Source: Paenibacillus sp. BK033 (GTDB lineage Bacteria > Bacillota > Bacilli > Paenibacillales > Paenibacillaceae). From it: a stretch of DNA of 64,000 nt. Below the pieces are notes generated by a model. That model ran no database searches and was not told where the DNA came from. It worked only from the letters and a program-made list of their open reading frames with translations. Numbering within the stretch: position 1 is the first letter of the stretch; each line of letters begins with the position of its first letter. The DNA lies in NCBI RefSeq assembly GCF_004345425.1, contig NZ_SLVP01000002.1, positions 62,001 to 126,000 of the forward strand, read 5' to 3'. Shown piece after piece: positions 27,478-35,482 of this stretch. Both the position numbers and the translations under genes were made by a program.

Positions 27478-28511
27478 TAGAAGCCCTCCTGTCCTTTTTT
27501 GCGCCGGTACAGCAGATACGCGAAGAACGGCGCGCCTAGCAAAGCGGTTACGACGCCTAGCGGAATTTCCTTGGGTGCAAGGGCAACTCTCGCAAGGGTG
27601 TCGGACCATAACACGAATATTCCACCGCCTATGGCCGAGAGAGGAATAAGAAGCCGGTAATCGGGCCCTACCATTAACCGGATGAGATGCGGCACTACCA
27701 AGCCCACGAAGCCGATAACGCCGCTGACCGATACCGCCGCCGCTGTAAGCAGCGTCGAGCCGATCAGGACGATCAGTTTTGTCCGCTCAACCCGGATTCC
27801 CAGATGCGCCGCATGCCGCTCGCCAAGCACAAACAGGTTCAGCGCTTGTCCGTAAGCAATCAGAAGCGGCAGCCCGATCGCAAGACATGGAAGCACGATA
27901 TAAACGTCCGCCCAGTTTTTCATCGCCAGCGATCCCATAAGCCAGAACAAAATCTGATTAATGACATCGTCGGACATCGATACCATAAACGATACGAACG
28001 CGCCTAAGAAGGATTGAATGATGACGCCAGAGAGGATCAACGTCTCAATCTGCATGACGCCTCTGCTGCGCGCCAGGAAGAAAACGCCAAGCAGCGTAAC
28101 CGTTCCCGTGATAAAAGCGACAACCGGAATGGTCCACTCGCCCAGCACCGCCTGATAACCGAACAAAATAAGAAAAGCCGCCCCTACCGAGCTGCCTGAT
28201 GATACCCCTAACGTATAAGGATCGGCAAGCGGATTGCGGAGCACGCCTTGAAAGCCGGCCCCGGCAAGCCCAAGACAGGCGCCAACAAGCACGCCCAGCA
28301 GCACGCGGGACAGCCGAACCTGCGTCACAATCGCAATCTCTCCGGCACTCCAGCGACTGCCTGCGTCATCCGTCCAAGGAAGCTGATGCCAGAGAATTCC
28401 CCATACGTCGGAAAACGGCAGCATGGAGGATCCAATCGACAAACTTAGAACGATAGAAACAGCAAGAAGGAGCAAAGCTGCTCCTCCATAGACCGCTAGT
28501 TTTCTTTTCAT
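27477..28511 (-). CDS. btuC: ABC transporter permease, FecCD/BtuC family
   Basis: The 344-aa membrane subunit of the corrinoid importer with about ten hydrophobic segments. Family markers: RLSRVLLGVLVGACLGLAGAGFQGVLRNPLADPYTLGVSSG (first half) and GVIGFVGLVVPHLIRLMVGPDYR (cytoplasmic coupling region). It starts 1 nt after the btuF stop and overlaps btuD, so subunits are translationally coupled. Confidence 0.93.
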   Translation of the reverse strand: MKRKLAVYGGAALLLLAVSIVLSLSIGSSMLPFSDVWGILWHQLPWTDDAGSRWSAGEIAIVTQVRLSRVLLGVLVGACLGLAGAGFQGVLRNPLADPYTLGVSSGSSVGAAFLILFGYQAVLGEWTIPVVAFITGTVTLLGVFFLARSRGVMQIETLILSGVIIQSFLGAFVSFMVSMSDDVINQILFWLMGSLAMKNWADVYIVLPCLAIGLPLLIAYGQALNLFVLGERHAAHLGIRVERTKLIVLIGSTLLTAAAVSVSGVIGFVGLVVPHLIRLMVGPDYRLLIPLSAIGGGIFVLWSDTLARVALAPKEIPLGVVTALLGAPFFAYLLYRRKKGQEGF

Positions 28512-28512
28512 C

Positions 28513-29517
28513 TTACTTCACAAGATCCGGGTGAAGAGCTTTGGCAATCTGCAGCAGAGCATCCGCAAGACGCGGACCTACGCGCGAAGTCTCGTCATTG
28601 CCAACCTCGAACATCTGCTTGTTCTTCACCGCATCAATCGCATCCCAGCCCGGACGGCTGTTAATGCCGGTCACGATTGGATTCGGATCCTCTCCCAGAT
28701 CAGGATAAAGGATAATTTCAGGGTTTTGCTTCACGACTTCTTCCGCGCTAACCTCGTACCAGCCTGCTTGCGAAGCGCCTACATTCGTACCGCCCGCAAT
28801 CGTCAGCAATTCATCCAGGAACGTGCCGGAACCAACCGTCCAGCCTGGCGAGAATTCCAGGTAAACCAGCTTCTTCGGAGCATCCTTCACGGCATCCGTC
28901 ACCTGCTGCTTCACATCGCGCATATGCGACGCAACCTGAGCCGCTTCCTTGTTCTTATTCATAATTTTACCGATTGTCTCGATTTTGGCAATTGTTTCAT
29001 CATAAGTTTTGGGATCCGTCGCAAGAACCGCAATGTTCAGCTTGCGAAGCTGCTCGACAGCGTCGGCGTTCATCGAAGAAGAAGCCACAACGAGATCGGG
29101 ATTCAGTGCCGCGACTGCTTCGATGTTGGTTGTCATGTCGCCTACTTTAGGCTTGGAGGCCGCTTCTTCCGGATAATTGCTGTAGCTGTCAACGCCGGCT
29201 ACTTCTTCGCCCGCGCCAACCGCATAAACAACCTCCGTCTCGCTTGGCGCAAGCGATACGACCTTCGTTGGAGCTTTCTCAAACGTCAATTCCGTTCCCG
29301 TAGCATCCGTAACTTTAAATGGATATACCGTCTCTGCGGCCGCTGCCGGACTTTCGGCAGGCTGCTCGCTTTGAACCGGCGACGCCGATGCGTTTGCATT
29401 CCCCTTATTGGCGTTCGTGTTCGCGTTATTAGCGCCGCATGCCGCCATAAAGACCATAATTGCGGCGATCAACGCCGCCAGCATTACTTTCGACAATCTT
29501 TTGTTTCTCTCAACCAT
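28513..29517 (-). CDS. btuF: Corrinoid-binding lipoprotein of the ABC importer
   Basis: The extracellular substrate-binding protein, about 334 aa. A lipoprotein signal peptide ends in FMAAC with Cys27 as the lipidated residue. An Asn/Ala-rich tether (about 28-50) follows, then a class III periplasmic-binding fold: VVSLAPSETEVVYAVG, VAALNPDLVVAS and RPGWDAIDAVKNKQMFEV. The ATG at 29517 is chosen for the short basic N-region (MVERNKRLSK). It is the first gene behind the cobalamin riboswitch and its terminator. Confidence 0.92.
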   Translation of the reverse strand: MVERNKRLSKVMLAALIAAIMVFMAACGANNANTNANKGNANASASPVQSEQPAESPAAAAETVYPFKVTDATGTELTFEKAPTKVVSLAPSETEVVYAVGAGEEVAGVDSYSNYPEEAASKPKVGDMTTNIEAVAALNPDLVVASSSMNADAVEQLRKLNIAVLATDPKTYDETIAKIETIGKIMNKNKEAAQVASHMRDVKQQVTDAVKDAPKKLVYLEFSPGWTVGSGTFLDELLTIAGGTNVGASQAGWYEVSAEEVVKQNPEIILYPDLGEDPNPIVTGINSRPGWDAIDAVKNKQMFEVGNDETSRVGPRLADALLQIAKALHPDLVK

Positions 29518-29555
29518 TCTTTCCAAGCACCCCTTCAATGATCTTGAATCGAAAA

Positions 29556-29593
29556 CAAAAAAAGGCATTCCCGGCAAAGGTGCCGGAAATGCC
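29556..29593 (-). terminator. Intrinsic terminator in the cobalamin leader
   Basis: On the minus strand GGCATTTCCGGCA pairs with TGCCGGGAATGCC (one mismatch, 4-nt loop) and runs into seven T, 39 nt before btuF. Placed between riboswitch and first gene, it is the likely expression platform: bound cobalamin should favour termination. Confidence 0.9.
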
Positions 29594-29679
29594 GGAAGTC
29601 CTCTTTGCATGCGCGCAAAGAAAGACGGGTTCCTTCATTCCAACACTTCCCTAATTCCGCGTAGGTACAGCGTTATGCG

Positions 29680-29870
29680 AACAGGCAGGTCTCCTGACTT
29701 GAAGCACTAGGGCCAGCGTCTTCCCGAATTTTTCATTCAGTGACGTAAGCTGGCACACGGGTCTTTCAGCAATTGCTTAGACCGCTTCTTACAGTGGCGG
29801 GTCCGTGCCGGATTTGAACCGGACTTCCCTATTAAGCTTGCAACAGCCTTGCGGCTGATGCAGCACCTGT
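29680..29870 (-). promoter_or_regulatory. Cobalamin riboswitch (B12 leader)
   Basis: Read on the minus strand, the aptamer shows the class hallmarks in order: AATAGGGAAGTCCGGT, the TCCGGCACGGACCCGCCACT core (with the B12-box GCCACTG) and the closing GTCAGGAGACCTGCC. The region is about 190 nt long and is followed by an intrinsic terminator and then nine uptake and salvage genes. Together with the promoter at 29901-29930 it fills the 400-bp gene-free gap between copA and btuF. Confidence 0.97.
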
Positions 29871-29900
29871 TCCATGATTTATTCGTTTTCGACCAACGTA

Positions 29901-29930
29901 ACTATACCACCCATATTCTAGAATTGTCCA
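29901..29930 (-). promoter_or_regulatory. Sigma-A promoter of the cobalamin operon
   Basis: TGGACA (29925-29930), an 18-nt spacer and TATAGT (29901-29906) preceded by TGG (extended -10). The -35 lies inside the last codons of copA. The start site should fall about 20 nt upstream of the aptamer. Confidence 0.7.
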
Positions 29931-32152
29931 GCGGCTCTTCTTAATCTGGCCCCAAGCCGGATGGCGTTGCCCACCACCGATACCGAGCTGAAGGCCATTG
30001 CGGTACCGGCCATCCATGGCTGAAGCATGCCGCATGCGGCGAACGGAATGATAAGCGCGTTATAGATAAAAGCGAACGTCAGATTCTGGCGGACGTTGCG
30101 TACCGTTAGACGGCTGACCAGCAAAGCCTCCGGAATAGCGGTCATTCGAGGCTGGAGCAGCGTAATATGGCCGGCGGTTAATGCCGCGTCCGTACCGTCT
30201 CCCATTGCGAATCCTACATCCGCCGCGGCTAGTGCCGGGGCATCATTCCAGCCGTCACCGGCCATGCCGACCTTGTAATCCTGCTCCTTCAAACGGTCAA
30301 CCAGCTCCAATTTATCTTCGGGCAGCATATTGGCATAAACCTTCGAAGGATCGATCCCCGCCGTATGGGCTGCGCTTAGAGCCGGAGCGGGATGATCTCC
30401 CGTTGCCAGAACCACGGTTACTCCGGCTTTACGGAGCTGCTTTACGGCCGGTTTGGCGAAAGCCTTTACGGCGTCGATAAAGGAAATGGCTCCAATTACC
30501 CGGTTATTATCCGCTACGTACAGCACCGTTTCCCCTAGCTTCTGTCGTTCTTCCGCGAATCTTTGCACAGTCGGACTGCCGAAGCCCCAATTTTTGAGTG
30601 CCGCAAACCCGGCATTGCCGATTCCGATTCTCCTCTGCTCTACGACTGCTTCTACCCCTTTGCCCGTCGTATAAGAAAAGCCGGTCGCCGCAGGAGGAAC
30701 CAGTCCGGTCTGCACGGCCTCCACCCGGATGGCGACGGCAAGCGGATGAGTCGATTGGGCTTCGACGGCGGCCGCCAGCCTCAAGAGCCCCTGCCTGCTT
30801 CCTTGCGTGACATGCATGCTTCCGATCTTCGGCTTACCTTCCGTTAACGTTCCCGTTTTATCGAGCACGAGCATATTAAGCTGCGCCAGCCGTTCAAGGG
30901 CTCCCGCTTCCTTCACCACAATCCCTCTTTTGGCCAGCCGGCCCGAGGCTACGACCAGAGAAATCGGAGTTGCGAGTCCGAGAGCGCAAGGACAAGCCGC
31001 CAGCACAACCGCAACCGCACAGCGGAAGGCCGTCGTCCAATTGCCCGGATCCACAGCCGCAACCCAAATAACGAAAGTGCCTAACGAAAGAAGAAGCATC
31101 GCCGGAACAAACCAGGCTGAAACCGTGTCGACCTGTCTCTGAATTAACGACTTCGACCGCTGTGCCTGCCTGACCAGATCAACAATCCGGCTCAGCATGG
31201 TGGCATGCCCCGCAGCGGTTGTTCGGATGCGCAGGCTGCCGCTTTCATTCCGCGTTCCCGCCCATACCTGGTCGCCGGGGCGCTTGGCTAGCGGAACGCT
31301 CTCGCCCGTCAGCAAGGATTCATTGACTTCCGATTCCCCGTTCGCAATGACGCCGTCAACAGGAATAATTTGTCCGGAGGGCACAAGCACGTAATCGTTC
31401 TGACGGACAAACTCCGTCTTGATCTCCATTTCAACGCCGGCCCGCTCCACCTTCACAACCGTGTTCTGCAGCTTCCTGTATCCCGAGGCATCCTGCTGCG
31501 CGCGCGAGGTAACCGATGCTTCAATAAATTTGCCTAGCAGCACGGCCGTTATGACCACGGCGGACGTCTCGAAATACAAAGGGACCTCATGGGCATACAA
31601 AGCGGTTCGATCTGCGTTAAATACGAGAAAATGACTGTACAAATAAGCGGCCGAGGTACCGGTTGCCACCAGTACATCCATATTTGTCGCCCGCGACCGG
31701 ATGGCGTGATAGGCCCCGATATAGAACGGCAGACCTATGCCGAATTGGATAATGGTCGCCAGGACGAGCTGAAGCCACGGATTGGTCATAAGCTCGGGCA
31801 GCTCGATCCGCGCAAAAGGAGCCAGATGCTGCACCATCGCCGAGAGCAGAGGCGCCGTAAGAATCAAGGAAATAATCAGCCTGAGCCTCAGCCGGCTTCG
31901 TTCCTTCTCGAAGCCCTCCTTGGCGTTTTCTGGCAGATCGGCTTTAAAGCCCAGCTTGCCAATCTGCTCCATAATGGCTGACGGTTCAATGATTCCCGGC
32001 TTATATTGCACCCAGGCCGTGCGCGCCGAATAGCTGACCGCTACGGCTTCAACGCCTGGCATTTTTCCGACATTCTTCTCTATTCTGGCCGCGCAAGCGG
32101 TGCAGCTCATCCCTTGCACGGATAAATCGATCGTAATCCCCTTCTCGTCCAT
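29918..32152 (-). CDS. copA: Copper-exporting P1B-type ATPase
   Basis: A 744-aa heavy-metal ATPase. It has one N-terminal HMA domain (MSCTACAARI, CxxC at 17/20), the membrane metal site CPC in AACPCALGLATP, the phosphorylated Asp in DKTGTLTEGKP, the HP locus STHPLA and the hinge GDGWNDAPALA. Together these indicate Cu+ export. Many CopA proteins have two HMA domains; one is also common. One deviation: the hinge usually reads GDGIND. GTGAGG precedes the ATG. No copZ or csoR is adjacent. The gene ends inside the cobalamin promoter with no separate terminator. Confidence 0.93.
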   Translation of the reverse strand: MDEKGITIDLSVQGMSCTACAARIEKNVGKMPGVEAVAVSYSARTAWVQYKPGIIEPSAIMEQIGKLGFKADLPENAKEGFEKERSRLRLRLIISLILTAPLLSAMVQHLAPFARIELPELMTNPWLQLVLATIIQFGIGLPFYIGAYHAIRSRATNMDVLVATGTSAAYLYSHFLVFNADRTALYAHEVPLYFETSAVVITAVLLGKFIEASVTSRAQQDASGYRKLQNTVVKVERAGVEMEIKTEFVRQNDYVLVPSGQIIPVDGVIANGESEVNESLLTGESVPLAKRPGDQVWAGTRNESGSLRIRTTAAGHATMLSRIVDLVRQAQRSKSLIQRQVDTVSAWFVPAMLLLSLGTFVIWVAAVDPGNWTTAFRCAVAVVLAACPCALGLATPISLVVASGRLAKRGIVVKEAGALERLAQLNMLVLDKTGTLTEGKPKIGSMHVTQGSRQGLLRLAAAVEAQSTHPLAVAIRVEAVQTGLVPPAATGFSYTTGKGVEAVVEQRRIGIGNAGFAALKNWGFGSPTVQRFAEERQKLGETVLYVADNNRVIGAISFIDAVKAFAKPAVKQLRKAGVTVVLATGDHPAPALSAAHTAGIDPSKVYANMLPEDKLELVDRLKEQDYKVGMAGDGWNDAPALAAADVGFAMGDGTDAALTAGHITLLQPRMTAIPEALLVSRLTVRNVRQNLTFAFIYNALIIPFAACGMLQPWMAGTAMAFSSVSVVGNAIRLGARLRRAAGQF

Positions 32153-32246
32153 ACAGCCTCACCCGCCTTCCGCTTGTCCATTCTCCCGCCGCAATCGAAC
32201 AAGCTCCTGCGTTAATCTATATGACTCGAATGGGGGTTGTAGAATT

Positions 32247-32296
32247 AAAAAAGCGTGCTTGCGAAAGGCCAATTGCCGCCCTGACAAGCACGCTTT
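32247..32296 (-). terminator. Terminator of the DUF1992-rhodanese unit
   Basis: AAGCGTGCTTG pairs perfectly with CAAGCACGCTT around a 23-nt loop and runs into six T on the minus strand. Confidence 0.85.
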
Positions 32297-32299
32297 GTT

Positions 32300-32608
32300 T
32301 TATTTGCCGTATTCGACTTCGCCGTTCCAGGCCAGCATGCCGCCGGTCATGTTGGTTACGTTGTAGCCTTGGGCATGAAGGAAATCGCAGGCTCTTCCGC
32401 TGCGTCCGCCGCTTCGGCAAACCATGATCAGGGCCTGATCCTTCGGCAGCTCTTCGTAACGTTCGCCGAATTGCGAGAGCGGAACGTTGACCGCTTCCGC
32501 GATATGTCCCGCTTCCCACTCGTCATCTTCACGCACGTCAATCAGATTCAGCTTCTCGCCGTTTTTCAGGCGCTCTTCTACTTCGGCTGGCGTAATTTCG
32601 GGATACAC
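32300..32608 (-). CDS. Single-domain rhodanese-like sulfurtransferase
   Basis: A 102-aa cytoplasmic rhodanese fold with the active-site loop VCRSGGRSGRA (catalytic Cys about residue 58) and the LIDVREDDEWEAGHI entry motif. Such proteins carry persulfide sulfur. The start is GTG at 32606-32608 behind GGAG at 9-nt spacing. It overlaps the stop region of the DUF1992 gene by spacing of 1 nt, so the two are cotranscribed. The physiological partner is unknown. Confidence 0.92.
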   Translation of the reverse strand: MYPEITPAEVEERLKNGEKLNLIDVREDDEWEAGHIAEAVNVPLSQFGERYEELPKDQALIMVCRSGGRSGRACDFLHAQGYNVTNMTGGMLAWNGEVEYGK

Positions 32609-32609
32609 T

Positions 32610-32990
32610 TCATTCCACTCCTTCGTATTTCTTCAGAATCTTTGTTTCATATTGCTGAAAAACCGGCGATTGCCGAAGTCCGCGTGCTTCCATGAGCATT
32701 TTGAACCTCAGTTCTTTCTCCGTCAGCTTCTTTTGGAGAACGTCTTTTTCATCCGGATTCCGGCATAGGCGAATCATATCGCGGAGGCTGACGATTTCCT
32801 TCCTCACAACCATCTCTTCCGGAATCATTCCGGCGTTGCTCAGAAGCTTGTAGGCAACCCGGAGCTCCTCTGGCACATGGGAGTTATCCTCCAGCTCGAG
32901 CGGCTTGCCTTTCCCGCTCAGGTTGTCAAACTCGCCTTTCTCCATCGATTCCTTGATCCGCTGCTCCACTAGCGAGGACATAAAATCCAT
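32610..32990 (-). CDS. DUF1992 (DnaJC28-like) protein
   Basis: About 126 aa with the DUF1992 opening SSLVEQRIKESMEKGEFDNLSGKGKPLELED and the later VAYKLLSNAGMIPEEMVVRKEI. This domain is shared with DnaJ homologue C28, but there is no J domain here. Function unknown. The ATG at 32990 is preferred over GTG/ATG further up because of the AGGAGG site 10 nt before it and the conserved start. Confidence 0.88.
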   Translation of the reverse strand: MDFMSSLVEQRIKESMEKGEFDNLSGKGKPLELEDNSHVPEELRVAYKLLSNAGMIPEEMVVRKEIVSLRDMIRLCRNPDEKDVLQKKLTEKELRFKMLMEARGLRQSPVFQQYETKILKKYEGVE

Positions 32991-33048
32991 GCTTGCTCCG
33001 CCTCCTGTCATGGCCCGTTATCCATCGCTTTCTTTAAGCATTGTAACG

Positions 33049-33083
33049 AAAAAGAAGCCTCCCGGCAATGAGAAGCTTCTTAT
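33049..33083 (-). terminator. Terminator of the YbjQ-family gene
   Basis: AAGAAGCTTCTC pairs with GGAGGCTTCTT with one gap and is followed by TTTTT on the minus strand. Confidence 0.8.
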
Positions 33084-33095
33084 TCAGCCTTCAAT

Positions 33096-33407
33096 TTAGA
33101 TGCGCACGGCCGTGCCGCTGACAGCCACCATCAGCATACCGTCGCGCACAACCTCATAGTCGATATCGATGCCGACAATCGCGTTTGCTCCCATGCGGAA
33201 AGCCTGGTTTTTCATTTCCTCAAACGCAACATCCCTTGCTTCCTTCAGCTTGCTTTCGTAAGCACCGGAACGTCCGCCTACAATATCCGTGATCGATGCG
33301 AAAAAGTCGCGGACAACGTTGGCGCCCATAATCGCTTCGCCGGTCACAATGCCCGTATATTCGATAATCGGATGTCCTTCAATCGCTGCAGTTGTTGTTA
33401 CTAACAT
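33096..33407 (-). CDS. YbjQ family (UPF0145) protein
   Basis: A 103-aa protein with the family pattern [32 protein letters not shown] and [13 protein letters not shown]. YbjQ proteins form small oligomers and are sometimes labelled putative heavy-metal binding, without proof. GGGAGGGG precedes the ATG. It is monocistronic with its own terminator. Confidence 0.92.
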   Translation of the reverse strand: MLVTTTAAIEGHPIIEYTGIVTGEAIMGANVVRDFFASITDIVGGRSGAYESKLKEARDVAFEEMKNQAFRMGANAIVGIDIDYEVVRDGMLMVAVSGTAVRI

Positions 33408-33550
33408 AAAATATGACCCCTCCCGATAATAATAAAGCCGATGATATGAAGGAATACGTTGCCGACTCCAAAACGTTTCATTTAGTACTAAGAAAAATCA
33501 GCAGCTGCTAACGACTGAGCCTAAGAATACGATTAGCGGGCTTCCGCTCC

Positions 33551-33877
33551 TCAACCCCTCAGCTCCTCGATCCGAATATCTCTAACTTGACCGGAGTCGG
33601 TTGCTACAATGACATGGACGCGCACGCCAAATTCGGATCCGCCGCCCCTAAGCCATAGCTTAAACCGTTCCTCCGCCCTCGATCCGCTCGCCGAAAAATG
33701 TCCCTCGTACTTGTAATCGATAATATCCGCATCCGGATATTTATTTGCCGTCTCCTGCATCGCGATCCTGCCGTATTTGGCATATGAAGGCTCCGCATGC
33801 GCGGCTGAAGGCACCGCAAACGCAAATACGGCGACAATCAGCATATAGATCAAAGGTCTGCATTTTTGGATTGACAT
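33551..33877 (-). CDS. Secreted YqzG/YhdC-like (DUF3889) protein
   Basis: A 108-aa protein. A signal peptide ending in AAHA (about residues 1-28) is followed by a compact domain beginning YAKYGRIAMQETANKYPDADIIDYKYEG, which matches the small exported DUF3889 proteins of Bacillus (YqzG, YhdC). Function unknown. A GCGAGGTGG ribosome site is present. It is flanked by short gaps and looks monocistronic. Confidence 0.8.
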   Translation of the reverse strand: MSIQKCRPLIYMLIVAVFAFAVPSAAHAEPSYAKYGRIAMQETANKYPDADIIDYKYEGHFSASGSRAEERFKLWLRGGGSEFGVRVHVIVATDSGQVRDIRIEELRG

Positions 33878-33948
33878 AAGGCCACCTCGCTAACCACATT
33901 TTTGGGTACTCCCTTTATTGTGGCTGTTGAGGGAAGCGGGCATACATG

Positions 33949-34779
33949 CTATTCCGTTTCAACCGGCTCAAGCATAGGGGCATACAACATGACCGCTTCA
34001 TTGCCGGCAACGAATTCTTCGTCCAGCAGCTCTCCTTCATCGAGCGCGTATGTCCTGCGGTAGATCGAGTTGCTTCTGACGTAACCGCCACACGGCTTCA
34101 GCTCGATCCGATGATCCTTTTCCACGACTTCGTACCGGCAGTTCACCGGCAGGGATGATCGCCATTCGCCAACCAGCTTACCTTCCGTAAGGCCCACAAT
34201 CAGCTGAAAAGGCTGCTTCGTCGGGTTATGGATCCGTAGATCCAAATCATTGTACGCGCAGGTCGCACCGCTCCCGAACGGCTGCGTCCGCCCGGCGTCC
34301 GGGAAGACATCATAGCCGTGCCGATGCCGTTCCGTCACCTGGAGCGGAGTATGCAGCGTCATCCAATAGATGAGATTGGACATTTGGCATAATCCGCCGC
34401 CTACTCCCGGCTTATATCCGTCGTAAAACAAAATCATGCCGTCCACATAACCCTTCCTTCTTGTCGGTTTGCCTATGGTCCGCCAAAAGGAGAAGGTTTC
34501 GCCCGGCATCAATACAATGCCGTTCAATCTCTCTGCCGCCAGCCGCAAATTGATTACCTTATTGATCTGCAGCCGCATGTCCGCATTTCGGAGCTGCCTC
34601 ATGAGAGGAGTCGCATGGGTAAAAACCACATACGGCAAAGACAGCTCCTTACGGATCCGGGCCGGCTTGCTTGCGCTAAACAGCCATTTTATCCGCCTTT
34701 TATTCGTAAACCACCATTTACCGGCCTGCAGGCGCAGGAACGAACGTTTGACCGGCCTATGCTGCATCAGGTTATCCAA
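33949..34779 (-). CDS. VanW family protein
   Basis: About 276 aa. The VanW domain carries ERLNGIVLMPGETFSFWRTIG, the PGVGGGLCQMSNLIYW motif and HNPTKQPFQL. VanW occurs in glycopeptide-resistance clusters and widely in Firmicutes; its role is unproven (possibly a peptidoglycan-linked L,D-transpeptidase-like fold). There is no signal peptide. Start is uncertain: TTG at 34779 or ATG at 34767, both behind AAAGGAG; the upstream extension lies inside the signal peptidase gene. It overlaps that gene's end region and is probably coexpressed with it. Confidence 0.85.
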   Translation of the reverse strand: MDNLMQHRPVKRSFLRLQAGKWWFTNKRRIKWLFSASKPARIRKELSLPYVVFTHATPLMRQLRNADMRLQINKVINLRLAAERLNGIVLMPGETFSFWRTIGKPTRRKGYVDGMILFYDGYKPGVGGGLCQMSNLIYWMTLHTPLQVTERHRHGYDVFPDAGRTQPFGSGATCAYNDLDLRIHNPTKQPFQLIVGLTEGKLVGEWRSSLPVNCRYEVVEKDHRIELKPCGGYVRSNSIYRRTYALDEGELLDEEFVAGNEAVMLYAPMLEPVETE

Positions 34780-34796
34780 CTTCCCTTTTCTCTCCT

Positions 34797-35333
34797 TTAC
34801 AGAAGTCCAAATTTGTTCAGCGGCCATATCCGGCACACGGCCTTTCCTTCAATGCTGGAGAAGGCAATCGGCCCGATTGTCCGGCTGTCCACGCTATGCT
34901 CGCGGTTGTCGCCAAGAACGAAAAGCTCCTTCGGGGCAATCGTATAGGGCAATAGCATCCTGCCCGGCATCGTACTCCCTACCGAATAGGACTCCGATAA
35001 CGGCTGTCCGTTCAAGACAACCAATCCGTCCCGGACGTCAATGATATCGCCAGGCACGCCTATTACTCTTTTGACTAAACGCAAGGGGCTTTCCGGTCCA
35101 TGGATGATGACGATATCTCCGCGTTCCGGGGGGGTGAAACGGTAAGACCATTTGTCTTCGATCAGGCGCTGGCCTTCCGCAAGCGTTTTTTGCATCGAAA
35201 TGTTATGTACCTTCGCCTGCGCGTAAACATAGTTTTGGAACAGCAATGCGATCATGATTGCGGCCGCAATCGAAAACAGCCACTCTCTCAGCTCGCGCGG
35301 TACGTTGCTCTTCCCGGTTAGTCGATCATCCAT
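34797..35333 (-). CDS. sipS: Type I signal peptidase
   Basis: A membrane-bound enzyme of about 178 aa that cleaves signal peptides. One N-terminal transmembrane anchor (about 18-38), catalytic Ser46 in NISMQKTL, catalytic Lys88 in RLVKRVIGVPGD and the GDNREHSVDSRTIGPI box are present. The Ser box departs from the usual SMxPTL: the Pro is replaced by Lys. The ATG at 35333 behind AAGGGGTG is chosen because the 37-residue upstream extension is not membrane-like. A vanW gene follows on the same strand with the ribosome site inside this gene. The symbol is by family, not by proven orthology. Confidence 0.9.
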   Translation of the reverse strand: MDDRLTGKSNVPRELREWLFSIAAAIMIALLFQNYVYAQAKVHNISMQKTLAEGQRLIEDKWSYRFTPPERGDIVIIHGPESPLRLVKRVIGVPGDIIDVRDGLVVLNGQPLSESYSVGSTMPGRMLLPYTIAPKELFVLGDNREHSVDSRTIGPIAFSSIEGKAVCRIWPLNKFGLL

Positions 35334-35426
35334 TCCCTTGCACCCCTTGAAGAAACAGGATTTCAACATCGCCATCGCCTCTAACGATTTTGCCCGGACT
35401 AAAGTTACCCGCGGACTAAAAATACC

Positions 35427-35454
35427 GTGACAGGTGCGTGGCATGTCTTATAAA
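35427..35454 (+). promoter_or_regulatory. Sigma-A promoter of the plus-strand MFS gene
   Basis: GTGACA (35427-35432), a 16-nt spacer and TATAAA (35449-35454), about 28 nt before the ATG at 35483. Confidence 0.6.
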
Positions 35455-35482
35455 GTAGATTTATATGAGGGAGGTAACCAGA

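Noticed and set aside
28531..29541. 336-codon open frame on the plus strand
   Set aside because: Antisense to btuF; arginine-rich shadow with no ribosome site.
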